NCBI GenBank assembly: GCA_963969345.1 | Contig: OZ017767.1 | Location: forward strand, 3,252,739 to 3,316,738 | Direction: 5' to 3' | DNA: 64,000 bases | Source of the DNA: Turbatrix aceti | Taxonomy: Eukaryota > Nematoda > Chromadorea > Rhabditida > Panagrolaimidae | Translations under genes and position numbers: made by a program | Part shown: positions 38,018-50,412 of the stretch, piece by piece | Layout of the letters: every line of letters starts with the position of its first letter | Position numbering within the stretch: position 1 is the first letter of the stretch | The notes under the pieces: model-generated | Told to the model about the DNA's origin: nothing | Seen by the model: the letters and a program-made list of their open reading frames with translations, nothing else | Databases searched by the model: none

Positions 38018-40330
38018 GGCTGGGCTCGGAGAAAGGCAGCAAGTTAGTCGTCAAGATTGATAAAAAAAAGTTGATTTTTCACAAAATTGATGGGTGTTCG
38101 GGACACTTTGCCAAGACTGTCAGATTTTTCAAAAAAAACGAGATTTTGCCAGAACTTTTTTTACGATTACCGTTTCTGTCATAAACAACTTGCAAAAAAA
38201 CAGCTGGTACGTGATCATTGTGTACTTCAACGTTCTACGATAGCACCAGACCCAGCCCAAAAACGTGCACGCACGCGCATAATTTTTGAGAGATGCGCAT
38301 GCGCGACCAAACAATAGTTCATTCCGGGGCTAATTTCGTTAATTTATCCTGTATACCGCACGTATTATACCATGAACATGTACAATCAGGTTTACATTTT
38401 TGCGGCGAGAGAGATAGATGACAATCGAAAATAAATTCCTCGTCATCATTGCATTTTATGATATTTATCTCTGTCATATACGCAATTATGTATTATGAAT
38501 TTTTGCTCTTTCCCCCCTAGTTCTGCCACCATGTCAACCACAGCGCAGATTTGGTTGACGTGAACGCGACGTCGCTGACCACGTGAAACAGGTTAACGGG
38601 TGCTGTTTACATCTTTTCTTGCCCCTGCATGCACGCACCCACTTGGCACCCATGTGGGGAGATATCAGTGTTGATCGCTACGCTGCGATCGACCAGATCG
38701 CACTCAGCCGTATTCGTCTAACTTCCTGCGGGTTCAACTTCAACTTGATATTCTAGACATAATTGGGGACGTTTGAACCCTGCGCCCGTCTGCACGGGAG
38801 CTCGGTGGTTCCGCGTCGGTTCAAATGGGTTCGAGAGGGACTTTTTTTGCAGTAAAAAGGATAAACAATCACATTAGATACGGTCATTGCCCTTAATGAA
38901 GTTGTTGACAATTGGGTTGTATAAAATGCTGATGATCGTATCTCCCAACATTTTCTTGTTTCCTCTGTTCAGCTGTTTTTTTGAACCTTTGTTTCTCTTT
39001 TTCACCTGTTTGACGACGCCATCGTCTTTTACGACACTCACGGAAGTGTCTGGCCCAAATAAATTTTTTGTCGTCGTTCGTATCTGTGTTTCTGTGTTTG
39101 TTTCATGATCTGATCGGTACTACAAAGAATATAAGACAAAGCACAACACGTCTTCACCCCGCAGGGCCCCGTGTCGCGCACGCCAGAACGCAACGTGTAA
39201 AAAAGAGTCCGCAAATTAAATCTACCGGTATAGTATAATGCATTATCCGCCTCACGACTCTTGCACTCTTCTGTCTTCTGAATTCCAGACAGCGTGGAGA
39301 GAAAGAGAGGGGGTGTCTGTCTGATGTCCTCTTCTGCCGCCATCTCCGCCAACGCCTTGATCCCCCCTCTGGCGTCGATCAGGGAGCAATGAAGTGTTTC
39401 ACGTACATACTTGTTAGTTCATACCCATCAGCTGCATTTCGCTTCTTCTTCTCCTGGGAAAGGCGTTCCCAGAAGGTTAGGCAGACTATCTTTGGTTTTT
39501 AGTCTTCAGAAAGGAAAAAAGTACATAATCGTAGATCGCTCTTGTCTCTTTTTGGCAGACTCGAGTGCTCCGAGGCGGATTTTTGGATGCTTTGGGAGAG
39601 TTGGAATACTGACAAAAAGCCTGAACCAAAAGTTGATGTTGTTGTTTTTCATCAGCTTTCCGTTTTCGGTTGGATTTTTGGACCCTGACATAATTAAATT
39701 AAATCACGTCAGAAGAAACGATTTTGTATTTTGTACAAAAATAAGTATTATCAAGTGATTGATGCATGTGAAATACGATCAGTAAAGCATGTCAAAGAAC
39801 CGTTACTTCGTTCCCATGCACATTTTTTCTCATTGCATTACACATCCGATTTTTTTTGCAGATTCGTGCTGTTTGAACCCAGAATATTTTTTTTACCACA
39901 TTATTTTTTTATTTTTTTCTGAACATAAAAAAACAACCCCCGCCGTACTCATCTTACCAAAATCTGCGTTGCGTGTTTGTTCTTATTTCATATTTTTTTC
40001 ACTGCCTTAGGCGGTGAGTTGCTACGCGGGGGGTAATGAAAAGTAAACACCAGCCGCAGCCTTCGAAATATTTGCCGGAAGCGTGCGTGGACGGGGGAGG
40101 GGAACAAAGACAGTAAGCCCGATTTGTTATACTCATTAATTTTCGCTCACCGTTGCCGCAGCGTAATAATTTCTCGGATAAACGATTATTTTTTTCGTTG
40201 TATGGATAAAAAATTATGGCGTGTAGCATTCGAAGAAGCTAATTAATCACCTTTTCTGAGACAAAGACAATTTTATGCGACATCCATTTCTAGGTACAAC
40301 GTCATACCGGTCAGACAACCATCAGGGTCG
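38018..40330. other. Intergenic, no gene seen
   Basis: This 2.3-kb region lies between divergently transcribed NDUFAF1 and the cytochrome b5 gene. It holds the two promoters and no ORF with family similarity. GC-rich stretches at 38260-38310 and 38755-38830 stand out against AT-rich sequence. The second was tested as a tRNA and rejected. Confidence 0.5.
38294..38305. promoter_or_regulatory. NRF-1-like palindrome upstream of NDUFAF1
   Basis: TGCGCATGCGCG contains the perfect palindrome GCGCATGCGC, the animal NRF-1 consensus, 277 bases upstream of the NDUFAF1 start. A related CACGCACGCGCAT stretch lies ~20 bases away. NRF-1 activates nuclear mitochondrial genes in vertebrates; whether this nematode has such a factor is not known from the window. 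Confidence 0.35.
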
Positions 40331-41688
40331 ATGGACAGCAGGGATGCGCAGCTACGCCAATTCACCCGTGCGGAGGTCAGAAATAATGCAGGTAACAGTC
40401 TAGTCGTCATACACAATTTGGTTTTTGATCTCAAGTATTTTTTCTCCATTCACCCCGGTGGAAGTGATATCCTTGGCGAATACGTAAGTTTTTATGATGC
40501 AAAAAAGATGGCGAGGGGGTGCACATGGGGACAACTCAGGTGTTGGTACCGGTACACCTGAGTACCGTGACGGCACCATTTTTGCAAGATGATTACAAAC
40601 TATAAGTGCGAATGAACGCGCTCATTTTTTTTCGATTGTCGCAAAATAAGGGGAAAGTGAATGCTGGAATTATTTATGCCGTTGATCAGGAACTAACGCC
40701 AAGTTATGGACTTTGATGTTGCAGAATCCATAACTTGATACACTTGCTTGCAATCTGTCCGGGATATGCTTACATAAGCGGCGGGCAAACAACAGTAATA
40801 AAATAGTGATGATGCGACGCAAAACATCTAAAAAATAGAAACCAAAATAGATAGCTATCCACAAGATTCTGAGAACTAAAAGTAACAACATAGTGAAAAA
40901 AGAATGTTATGCAGCGCACCTGAAATAACAAAATAAGAACCAAAAAATGTTAGTCGCATAATTTAGAAAACGAAAAGTAACAGAACAGTGAAAACAAAAT
41001 GTTATTCGGCGCACCAGAAGTAACATAATAATAACCAAAACATGTTACTCCCAAAATTCTAATAACCAAAAGTAACAGAATAGCGAAATTTGTATGTTAT
41101 GCAGCGCACCTGAAGTAATAGAATAGGGTTGAAAAAATGTTACTCGCAAAATTCAGAAAACGAAAAGTAACACAATAGCGAAAAAAAAATGTTACTCGCG
41201 AGTAACATTTTTGAACCCTATTTTATTACTTCAGGTGCACTGCATAACATTCCAAGTTCGTTATGTTGTTACTTTTGATAATCAAAAAAGTGCGAGTAAT
41301 ATGTTTTGGTTCTTATTGTGTTACTTCAGGTGCACTGAATAACATATTGTTTTTACTATTTTGTTACGTTTTGTTTTCTAAATTTTATGAGTAACATGTT
41401 TTTCACACTATTATGTTACTTTAGGTACATTGCATAACATCCTTTTTCATGACCCATTTCGTACAAATTACAAATTTTGTTTATGTTTTTCAGACGGGCC
41501 TCGACGCCACAGAAGCCTTCGAAGCGGTCGGTCACAGTCGGCATGCTCGGTCCATGCTCGTCCACTTTTTGGTTGGCGAGCTCGTGCCGGACGAAAAGGT
41601 CTACGAATTTGCGACTTCCAAATTTGAAATCGAGATGATTTCTTCCCGGGTAAGATTAAACTTTGCTTTCACACGTACGTACACCTGA
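40331..41688 (+). CDS. Cytochrome b5 domain protein, 3' end unresolved
   Basis: This is a heme-binding electron carrier of the cytochrome b5 family. Exon 1 is 40331-40483 and exon 2 starts at 41494; the join is in phase. The domain is complete: TRAEV near the start, VIHNLVFDL, the first heme histidine in IHPGGSDIL, TGLDATEAFEAVGHS with the second heme histidine, then LVGELVPDE. Exon 2 either ends at the donor CGG|GTAAGA (41649) or reads on to a TGA at 41686-41688. In the first case a further exon, probably encoding a membrane anchor, is missing; I could not place it with confidence. One candidate acceptor is TTTTATCTAG at 45737. Intron 1 is 1010 nt and contains a fold-back repeat. An acceptor at 40293 could be a trans-splice site. 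Confidence 0.82.
40790..41440. repeat. Fold-back element copy 5 (cytochrome b5 intron 1)
   Basis: This is one of the most complete copies. The left arm has units such as GTAACAGAATAGCGAA..ATGTTATGCAGCGCACCTGAAGTAAT, the centre TTACTCGCGAGTAA is at about 41190-41203, and the right arm is the reverse complement, running to ttactttaggtacattgcataacat near 41440. It fills two thirds of intron 1. Confidence 0.9.
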
Positions 41689-44600
41689 GAACCTTTAGAA
41701 TCATTTGGCTGCGTAATGCCGTCTGCGGGTGCCGAGAATAGATTCTTCACAGTTCCTTGTCAACGAAACAAAATGGGTGTTGTCTACTATGTCCGTTACC
41801 GTAATACGTGTGCACGTGTACGTTGTTGTACTAAAATAAAATGTTTTTTTTTCACATTTGTGAATGCAAAGGGTGTCCAAATGTGACTCGCCGATCCCCA
41901 AATTTGTGCCTCAATTGTTTTTTGTTTTTTTCCCAAAAAAAGAGCAGAAGCCACGGGCGAACAATGTGACAACAATTTGGTTTCGACAGCCTTCAAACAA
42001 CTTCCGAGTATCGCCTAGTCATTAAATCATGCATTTTTATATCCCATTCAACAAAGTTGAGTAATTAATGAAAAACTGAATGAAAGACGTAAGCATCCTA
42101 AACAAAAAGTTGAATTGACAATGAAAATATTTTTACGGTCAAAAGTTTTTTGAATTACATATCAATCAATCAATTCAATCAATTTATCTCTTACTCGTAC
42201 ACACGGGATTATACAAATCAGTGGGGTCGTACGAAGAGGGGTCATCAAAGAAAAACAATCCGTCTGAAATCGAAGTCCTTGGTAGAAGCGTTGTAGGCAA
42301 TGGCGAGGTCGTTGAATTACATATACATACATCATTTTGTTTGTCACCTCAAAAAAAAGTCTACAGAAGTGCATGTTTTTCAATGACGTGAAAGAACACT
42401 TCCGAGCGCCATGAAACACAACTTTTCAACTATCATATATGATGTGTTTTATGTTAGAATCTGTAAAATCAGTGTCATCAAAGCGGAAACAAATTGTAAA
42501 TTATGCATCATGTTTCTCCGAGCAATTATTATTATGATGTCTAGGAACGTGCCATTTTCAGCCAGAATTTTGGTCGTGTACATGCAATGTTCTCTGCTCA
42601 CCAGAAAATACAAACCACAAGATTCTGAACTTGAATGAAGCATTTTTTGGGCAAAAAAACAAACGTTGACTAAGAATAGAAAAATTAATGTGCCGACGAA
42701 TTTTCTGGAATTCCCACGGAGCCAGCAAAACTACTAAATTGTCCAATTAATTTTTTTGCCCGGTCGTTTACCTTTCCTTGCCCCCCTTTTTTATGAGCGA
42801 GCAAAACCTGCCGAGTTGGCGCGGCCATCGCCGATTTTTACACCCATTAGTCCGTGTACATGAGCACGCTCTGCTTCGATTATTTCGAACAAAAAGATGT
42901 TTACCCGATAGTTGGCAGGACAATGAACTCGAGTTGATGTGAATGCGACAACGGCATTATGCATTCCGCCTCTGGGTATTCTACATTTATGCCAGATTTG
43001 AGAGAGAGAAAAAAATAGACAAGTCCGTTTCCATAATTTTTTTTTCAACCTGAAATGTAGATATGTAATCATGCTCATTTGGACGACATGGGTTACTGTC
43101 AGTCGCGGGGACAAACATGACATCATCTTTTTTTTTGTCGAGAATAATTCATTCATAAGAACCAGGTACAAGGGTCAGCAGAAAACCTATTTTTGGCCCA
43201 AGATGTCAGGATTATGATGCAGCAAAGAACGGAACAACGAGCTCATAAAATTGAAAATTTGCAAGGATGAGCAGAATTTTTTTCTATAGTTTGAAATGCA
43301 TAAAAAATTAGGTTATTGTTGACCACTGACTGTTATGGTAGCAAAGAGGACGTTTGAACGCGAACGTGGACCCAAAATTAGATTACAAAACAATGTGCCC
43401 TTAAACGTAAATTTATTTTCAAAAAAAATATTTTCGTTTATAATTCGCTTAAAATTGGTCCCGACCAAAAATTTAAAAATTTACTAGAATTGCTGTTTTC
43501 GGAACTGCCACTTTTTTTCGCTAGCTTTTTCCTGTTTTGCAACTCTTTGCTCTTTCTGCCGAGTGAGTAGCTGGAAAAAAGGAACGTATACCAGCCAGCA
43601 CCTCACTTTCGGGGTTGCCAGGAATGTGTTGTCCTGTTCTTTCCCCTCTCGACCACCCCAGGAATGCCCTCGCTTCGCTTAGCGTCATTTTTTCGGTAAG
43701 CCGGATGTCCTGTAAAATATGTGCCTTGTATTATAATTTCCACAAAGCTTTTAGCGAGCGACCCGTGTCGTTTGAGGGAAGTCGTGTGGAATACGCCGAG
43801 TCCGCATCTACCGGAATCTCATCACCTACGGTCTCGATTATGACAAATTGCCCTGATGTGAGAAATTCATTCATGAAAAGCGCGCGAGAACTTCCAGTCA
43901 TCTTGCCTTATTAGTCCGGCCAGCCTGGGTTTACGGAAGGAGATTGCCGAGACCAGAAAGCTATGGAATTTGTACATAATAGTAATCTCCGACGCGTTGT
44001 TCATGCCGTCACAATCTTGTTTCTTCCTGGACATCCTACCGTAATCCCGTGAACCAAAAATCGTAGATAGTACGTATGTATGGTGGTGGGATAAAAAAAC
44101 AAAAAAAAATAGTAGATAGCTTATAAAAACAACGTGAAACACGAGAACGAACGAGAACGCAAAGATGAGGAGAAGAGATTATGTAAGCCCAGTCGGACTA
44201 CAAAAGACAAAGTCTAATTCTGGATATAGTACTGGATATTTATTTGCTATTTGGTGTCTGCTAGGCGGATATATAAGGGCCCTTATCCGCACTGTGATTT
44301 TCAGAAAGCTGTTGATTTTGGACAAGCTCATCTCTTTGAGCTCGTCTGTAAAACCGTTGTTCTAGATAAATTCAAAAATTGTATAGTTCCAAAATTTTTT
44401 TACGTTAACTAAAAAATATTGAAAACATCAAAACGTGAGTTGTCAGTTTGAATTTACCTCAAAAGTGCACTTGATGAGTAATTCTTAGTCCCAACGTCCG
44501 AGCTCATTGAGGGAAATTTTCCTAACGCAATAACCATACTTTTTTATTTTTACCCCATCGGTGTCTAAAAATATTGTTTTCACACTTCACAGAAACCAAA

Positions 44601-47247
44601 AATAATTTTTTCGGACAACCGTTTTTTCTTCCGAAAAAATGCAATTTCGAGAATTCCATAAATACCTCAGAATTTTAAAAACTGTTCTTTCTCCATTTTT
44701 TGTGTTTTTATGCGCCTATAAAATTTCCGGCATTCCTAAAAATAAAGTCATTCGAGCGTTGAAAATTCGCGGAGCATGCCAGAAACATTTTCTCACCTTT
44801 TGTCACCGCGCGAGGGTGGATTCGGTCTAAATATCATATTTTTTGTGGCACAAAAACAAACATGTCATACATATTTAGTACATGTCTTAGTCATGTTACG
44901 CCACTTTTATCGTCGGTGATCTGTCTGAGTGCCTGCTTTTTTGGCACTTTAGTCATAATCCGTCCTCTTTTTCATCCAGCGACCACGTGTGTTTTTTTGT
45001 GTTGTTTTGAACATCTTCTTGGATTCAATTACACCACCGCAGCCTAAAATGTTCTAAAAAAGCCTGCAGATTAATTTAATTCTCTTTGCACAAAAACTTT
45101 ATTAAAAATGTGGTTATACAATGCCCCTGTGGACGACGACGACAACGACAACCACAAAGTTTGTGTATCTGCAAGACGACATCCACAAGACAAACAAAGA
45201 AGAGATTTGAGTATTTTTTTCACACAAATAGGATTTATTTTCGTGTGAGTTGTTTTTATAGAAGAAGAAGATATCCGGGACGCCTCATCCTGCCCGTCTC
45301 GCGGGGATATGCTTAATCCTTCAAATTATAATACTCGGATGATAAAAAAAGAGAATACTCGGATGAAAAACCGCCGCCATGCGTGTTTTGTTTTTGCTCC
45401 TCGTGTGTCTCAAAAAGTTTCTAAATATTTTTTGCGGTTGTCAAAAAATCACTGTAGGGCCCCGGGGATGTTCTTGTCTAGGAATGTGTTTTGAAAACAC
45501 CCATGTCACCCCACCCGCGCATGAATCTACTATTTATGTATTTTCGTCGTGAGAAAAAAACTGGGGGCCGAATAGGACATAGTGGATAAAAATAGAAAAA
45601 TTTTGTCAATGATCAGGTAAAGTTTGTGGGAATGCCTTTTAAGGGCTCACCTGTATGCTCACCTGAATGGGTTTTGTTCGCACACACAAAAAAAAACAGA
45701 AAAATTGCTATTTATTTGTGAATGACTTTTTATCTAGGTTTCTGGTTCTTATTCATATTCCAAAAAAGGTGGTGCAGAACTTCAGAAACTGCTGCCACGG
45801 CAAGTACAGTACCCCCGACAAACAGATGCATGCTCATCTAACCTGGATTAATCCTGTTCAAACGTTGATATATGTAATTTTTATACTCTTTTTCCCAGAA
45901 TACTACGGCTTCGGATTATGTCATTTCCTAAATCAGCTAAAAAAAGAGATTAGCACAGTAGAAAGGCAGGCATGTGCCATCATTCGTTGCCGTCACCCGT
46001 CAACGCTTTGTTCCCCCTACAAGATGATTCTTGTGTCTTTTCTGTTCTTTGCTGTGATTATGTACCACAATTCATTAACTCGAAAATCTCCGTCTTTAGA
46101 AATTATAGTATCCTGAGCCAAAAATCTGTGCTTTGACGTTCCAAAATCCTCTGGGCTGCTAATTTGAATCATTTTCTGCAGAACACAAAAAAATAGGAGG
46201 GCCCTCTGAGAATATGTCATCTTCATTCATAATTTTTTTTTCGTGGTCATATTCGTGGGAGCGAATCCAATCCACGGCATTCGTCTCCACCCCAGTCGCG
46301 CTTCGTCTTCTCCCTGTTGCTTGCTTGTTCGTGCCGGGTGTTGGTCGCTGTGTGAGTGCAAGACCGTAGGAAATAGGACATGGTCATGAGTTTATTTGGT
46401 CTCCTGTTTTGTCGGCTAACAAGTGCTCCGGTGATCGTTTCTCTTGCGTATATACGCTTTAGGTGCGTTAATAATTCATCTCTCATTGTTGAAGTGGCGT
46501 GAAAGTTGGCAGGAGTGCCAATGAAATGAATCTGTAGGCGGAGCAAGGGAGGAGGCCGCTGCTGCCAGAGCCTCACCAGCCCCACCACCATCGCCTTCGC
46601 CGTCGGCGTCGGCGTCGGCGTCGGTACGACAAGACGTGAGAGATTGCACTGGCTCGCTCCCTTGCTCGCATTGAGGATCTTTTGTCTTTCATCTCGGGGG
46701 CGGTGGCGGTGGCGGTGGCACATAGTTGTGGTCCAAGTTGTTGTCAAGTGTCAGCTTATCAATATTCCTATCTTGTTATTGTCCCCAGTCCCCAACGTTG
46801 TCTGAAACAAATTTAAATTCAAATTCAGATCAAACGACTAAAAATATATATATTTACGCCTTTTATGCATTTTTTTGTCCCCCAGAAGGAAACCCTGCCA
46901 AAACAAGGCTATGACGAAGACTAAAATTATACATACATACCGCTTACTTAGTTGAGTGGCAGTTGACTCTTCCTGGCTTCGGGTATAAAAATGTATGACG
47001 TTTCTTGAAAATACATACAAACAACCACGGGAGCTTCCTCATCCTCGGATTGTCATCGGCGGGGACGCCTCCATCTTTTCCGGCGTGTCTCTTTCCTCGA
47101 GACTCATAATTTTAATTACCGCGTCACTCAACTTCTGATGCGTTGCCAATTTGTATGCCAAATATTTTTTCTCACGTGCCCCTGGTTGTTCGCGTTACGA
47201 TACATCCATCGTTTTTTTCTTTTTTCTACGTTCAAAAAAATTTCCAG
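41689..47247. other. Long region without a supported gene
   Basis: About 5.5 kb between cytochrome b5 and flp-34. It may contain the missing 3' exon(s) of cytochrome b5 and the flp-34 promoter. The longest open frames (43615-43914 and 45667-46116, both plus strand) show no recognisable domain, and I do not annotate them as genes. A hydrophobic stretch encoded around 46023-46100 could be a membrane-anchor exon, but its acceptor is weak. Confidence 0.45.
46597..46624. repeat. (GGCGTC)n hexanucleotide repeat
   Basis: About four near-perfect copies of ggcgtc follow a gccgtc unit, with a GGTGGC run ~80 bases further on. It encodes artificial PTPT-type peptides on the minus strand. Confidence 0.85.
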
Positions 47248-47279
47248 GTAAAATCAACTCGTGTATTCCTACACACGAC

Positions 47280-48558
47280 ATGAATCAGTTGGCACTGTCC
47301 GTGGCGCTGTCAGCGCTTCTCATCCTTCAACTCGTCCCGGCTTCTGCTGCTCAAGATTATTATGACAGGTGTGTTTGGATTTTTTGACCTCAACAACAAA
47401 ATTTGACATAACATAAAAAAAATGTTATTGCCGGTAGCAGACCGGAAACATTCTTTACAATTTAAATATAAATATTTTTGTTGCATACTGTGCAACTTTT
47501 TGCGTCGCACTTCACTTCCTAATCAACAGATACGATATCAGATTAACACAGGGATAGTAAATAAGCGACATTTCTTCTGGAATGTCCTTTTAGACATTTT
47601 TGATCGTAATCCTCCTTCTTCTTCTTCCCCCGCGGCTCGGAGATGCTTACAGAATCATGCTCGTTTATCAACGTAATAGTTGACATATAGCTTACGTTCA
47701 TTTCCGGGGCATAAGCTATAAAAACTTTTTTTTTAATCCTCGCACGCGTGGCATAAGACAAATATGTTTATGAACAATTTTTGCAGGTGTTTTTTGAATG
47801 TTCTGGATCTTTTGGAAATTAAAGTACGGTCAAAAAAAATATGAAAAAAATTGTAACGAGTTCAATTAGGTAATACGTATGTATGCGACAGTGAACAAAA
47901 ACGTGAGCTGGGTACATAATTTGGCACTGAAGATCATCCATGACGAAAAAAAAGAATGTGCTCGTCGTTTTTTTTATCAACTTTTTTGTTCACAAGGAAA
48001 TACAAAATAGTAGTTAGCTACTTTTAGTAAAGGTTGCATGTAGCACAAAACCTGCACAAAAAAATATAATAAATAAATGAGCAAAGCCACCCCCTCACCT
48101 GACTTCCGGTGACTGACTGCGTCCGCTCGTGTATTTTTCTTTGGTATCAGAAATGTGTTTTACGAGTTGATCATTCATCAGTTGGTTTTGCATATATTTA
48201 AAAAAAAGACTCATTATTCCGGGTTTTGGGTTTGAAAATGAATATTCAAAAAAATTCAAAGATTTTTTTCAGTGCAATGATCCCCGGCAAGGCGACGAGG
48301 GGCCTAAATGACATCAGAAGTGCCCTCAACGAGGCTTCTCGGCTCCGGTACGGCAAGCGATCTTTCGAAGAGCCGCTTGAGCCGAAGGTCATCATGAGAT
48401 TGTAAGCATCACTTTTTTTAATTAAATGACATCATTTAACGTTCCTTTTTTTCTTCAGCCTGAGATACAACCAGAACAAACGTACTCCCAACGTGTTCCC
48501 GGGTCAAAACAGCCTGCTTCAGTCCCTCAACAACGCCGAACGATTGAGATTTGGATAA
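47280..48558 (+). CDS. flp-34: FLP-34 (NPF/sNPF-like) neuropeptide precursor
   Basis: This secreted precursor of amidated neuropeptides has three exons (47280-47368, 48273-48401, 48459-48558) that join in phase to 105 residues. Residues 1-~23 are a signal peptide (MNQLALSVALSALLILQLVP). The first peptide, GLNDIRSALNEASRLRYG followed by KR, gives an RLRY-amide C-terminus. The second, after NKR, ends QNSLLQSLNNAERLRFG directly at the stop codon, giving RLRF-amide. This paired arrangement matches nematode FLP-34, a neuropeptide Y/F-type system. A spacer (SFEEPLEPKVIMRFLRYNQN) lies between the two dibasic sites. An acceptor at 47247 lies 32 bases before the ATG, consistent with trans-splicing. 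A poly(A) signal AATAAA is at 48817-48822. Confidence 0.93.
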
Positions 48559-48816
48559 CCTGACGCCTTCGACCGACCATCGACCGAGGATCTCGCAGAT
48601 TAGCAAAAAACACATTCATCGGTGGGGGAGCGTTCGTCGTCGTCGACTATTCCTCTGCCGACTCAACCTTCATGCCCAGCACAACAACATCAGAGATATG
48701 AGAAAGAATCACCGTTGCCATCCTTCCTCGCCCACGTCGTTTCTTCCTTCCATGCCTCAGCAGTATTTTTGAGCGTCGTCAAAAAATACTAATTATTATT
48801 ATTTTTTAAAACAACA

Positions 48817-48822
48817 AATAAA
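48817..48822 (+). terminator. Polyadenylation signal for flp-34
   Basis: A canonical AATAAA hexamer lies 259 bases after the flp-34 stop codon, in AT-rich sequence, followed by a T-run. It is the best candidate for the 3' end of that transcript. Confidence 0.5.
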
Positions 48823-49789
48823 GCTACTTGTAATTTTTTTGGATGCTGCAACGTGCACATTTGAAACTTAGAGGGAGGTCAGGCGCCAAAATGGAATAAT
48901 TTGCAGCTCAAATTTGCTAAAATGATGCTAAAAGTTTCAAGCGTGTTATCAATGATAAAATATTCATCAAAAATTCAGGACACTGTGTATCACACGCCTT
49001 CGACGCATTTGTGTCATAGATTAACTTTTGATGCTAAAAATAGGGTGCGATCTAAAAATGGAATGAAACTATTATTGGCAACCTTAAATAATTTATCATA
49101 ATTCACAGGACCGTGTTCGGTCAGAACCTCAAATAGCACGTTCGGAATTTATTTTTAGGAGGAACGAGGTTGCAAACCATTGATGCACTTAAGGGGCCGG
49201 GAATTTGTGATTTTGACGAAGCAAACGTCTTCAAATAACTTGATCCATTCAAATAAGTTTTTTACGCACAAAAAAAATACGGCTTCGACTCCAAAACGTC
49301 GTTTTTTTGAAAAAAATGTACGTTCTTGGGGTAAAACCATTTTTAATTTTTTTTAAATTTATTTACTGTCCTTTCAAATGGTTAGCACTACATTACATAC
49401 AATACAAATTTTATATATTTTTTTACCATTTTCAATTTATATTTTTATCAATTTTTTACATTTTTTAAATGCAATTTTTTACATTTTTTTAAATTTAAAT
49501 TTTTTTTGTATGTCATAATCAAAATTCATAAATGATAGAAATTGCCTACGTTAAATTTTTTTGTCGCTTTTCTATGAACAATATTTCTTTCATCGGTACC
49601 AATTGAAGCCCATTTTTGGTAAAAAAAAGTCAAAGTACAACAATAAAAATTATTTTTTTTCAAGTTGAAATACTAAATCCGCAAAAAAAATTGATCATTT
49701 GTTTACAATCAATCCAAAACTTTTAAAGACACATTTATTTGACAAAAAGCAATGCTATTAGTAGTGTCAAGTATAGTCAATTACGCTTC

Positions 49790-49990
49790 CAAAAGCATGC
49801 GTTATCCCTCGGGAGCGCCGTGGGTTGTCACCGATCCCCTGCCCGGCCCTTGCAGTTGGTAGTCCTTCGGGCGATTGATTAATCGTCCGTCCAGTCCTTT
49901 CAGGCAAGCCACAACGTTACTGGCTCTGCTACCAATCGCAGTGGTTATTTCACTTCGTTAAGGACCCTTGGTACGCAATTTCCACCGAAA
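49790..49990. other. GC-rich structured block in AT-rich DNA
   Basis: A sharply bounded ~200-base block of balanced-to-GC-rich composition sits in >70% AT surroundings. It includes short self-complementary segments such as CGATT..AATCG around 49871-49888. It has no ORF of note and does not match tRNA, 5S, SL RNA or spliceosomal RNA hallmarks that I could check. A non-coding RNA gene or a SINE-like insert is possible. Confidence 0.3.
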
Positions 49991-50356
49991 AAAAGTACTG
50001 ATGATTCTCAGACGTGACAATTCGCGTGTTTTTTACTAAAAACATAAATATCCGTCTCATCGTTCGAAAAAAACACTAATGAGGGTTCATCCGCCGGAAA
50101 AAAAACACTAATAGCCTCTCAAGCACGCCAGGTGCAGGTGTTGAACTTTATCACCCCCATCAATCATGCTACGACGATTGTTGGTGTCGGTCTGCGGCAC
50201 CGCCGTGGCTTGCACTTGTTTTTCCCTCTTTCTTCAAAGTCCGATCGCTTCCAGCAATTAAAATAAATTAATAAATATATGTACTTATTCAATCTCGATC
50301 ACGCTGTTCTAAAACGTGTGCAAACGTCCAGGAGGGTTCTCGGTCTCTCATTAACC

Positions 50357-50412
50357 CGAGACCGGTCTCGTGTGAAATTCACACAGACTTCCGGTTTCCC
50401 GGTTTCAAGTCT
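50357..50412. other. Three consecutive inverted repeats
   Basis: CGAGACCGGTCTCG (50357-50370) is a perfect 14-bp palindrome. GTGTGAAATTCACAC (50370-50384) is a perfect 7-bp-arm inverted repeat with a single central base. AGACTT (50385-50390) pairs with AAGTCT (50407-50412) around CCGGTTT repeats. The three are back to back with no spacer. They may be paired transcription-factor sites or the end of a mobile element. Confidence 0.55.

Noticed and set aside
38761..38860. Possible tRNA gene (GGTTCAAA / GGTTCGAG motifs on both strands)
   Set aside because: The T-arm stem does not pair (the base after the loop is G where C is required), and no matching acceptor stem or A box is found.
43615..43914. 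99-residue plus-strand ORF
   Set aside because: It has no recognisable motif or supporting splice partners and contains an internal splice-like CT tract, so it is not distinguishable from chance.
45667..46116. 149-residue plus-strand ORF as an independent gene
   Set aside because: There is no domain, and composition matches surrounding non-coding sequence. Parts may be a cytochrome b5 3' exon, but not a stand-alone gene.
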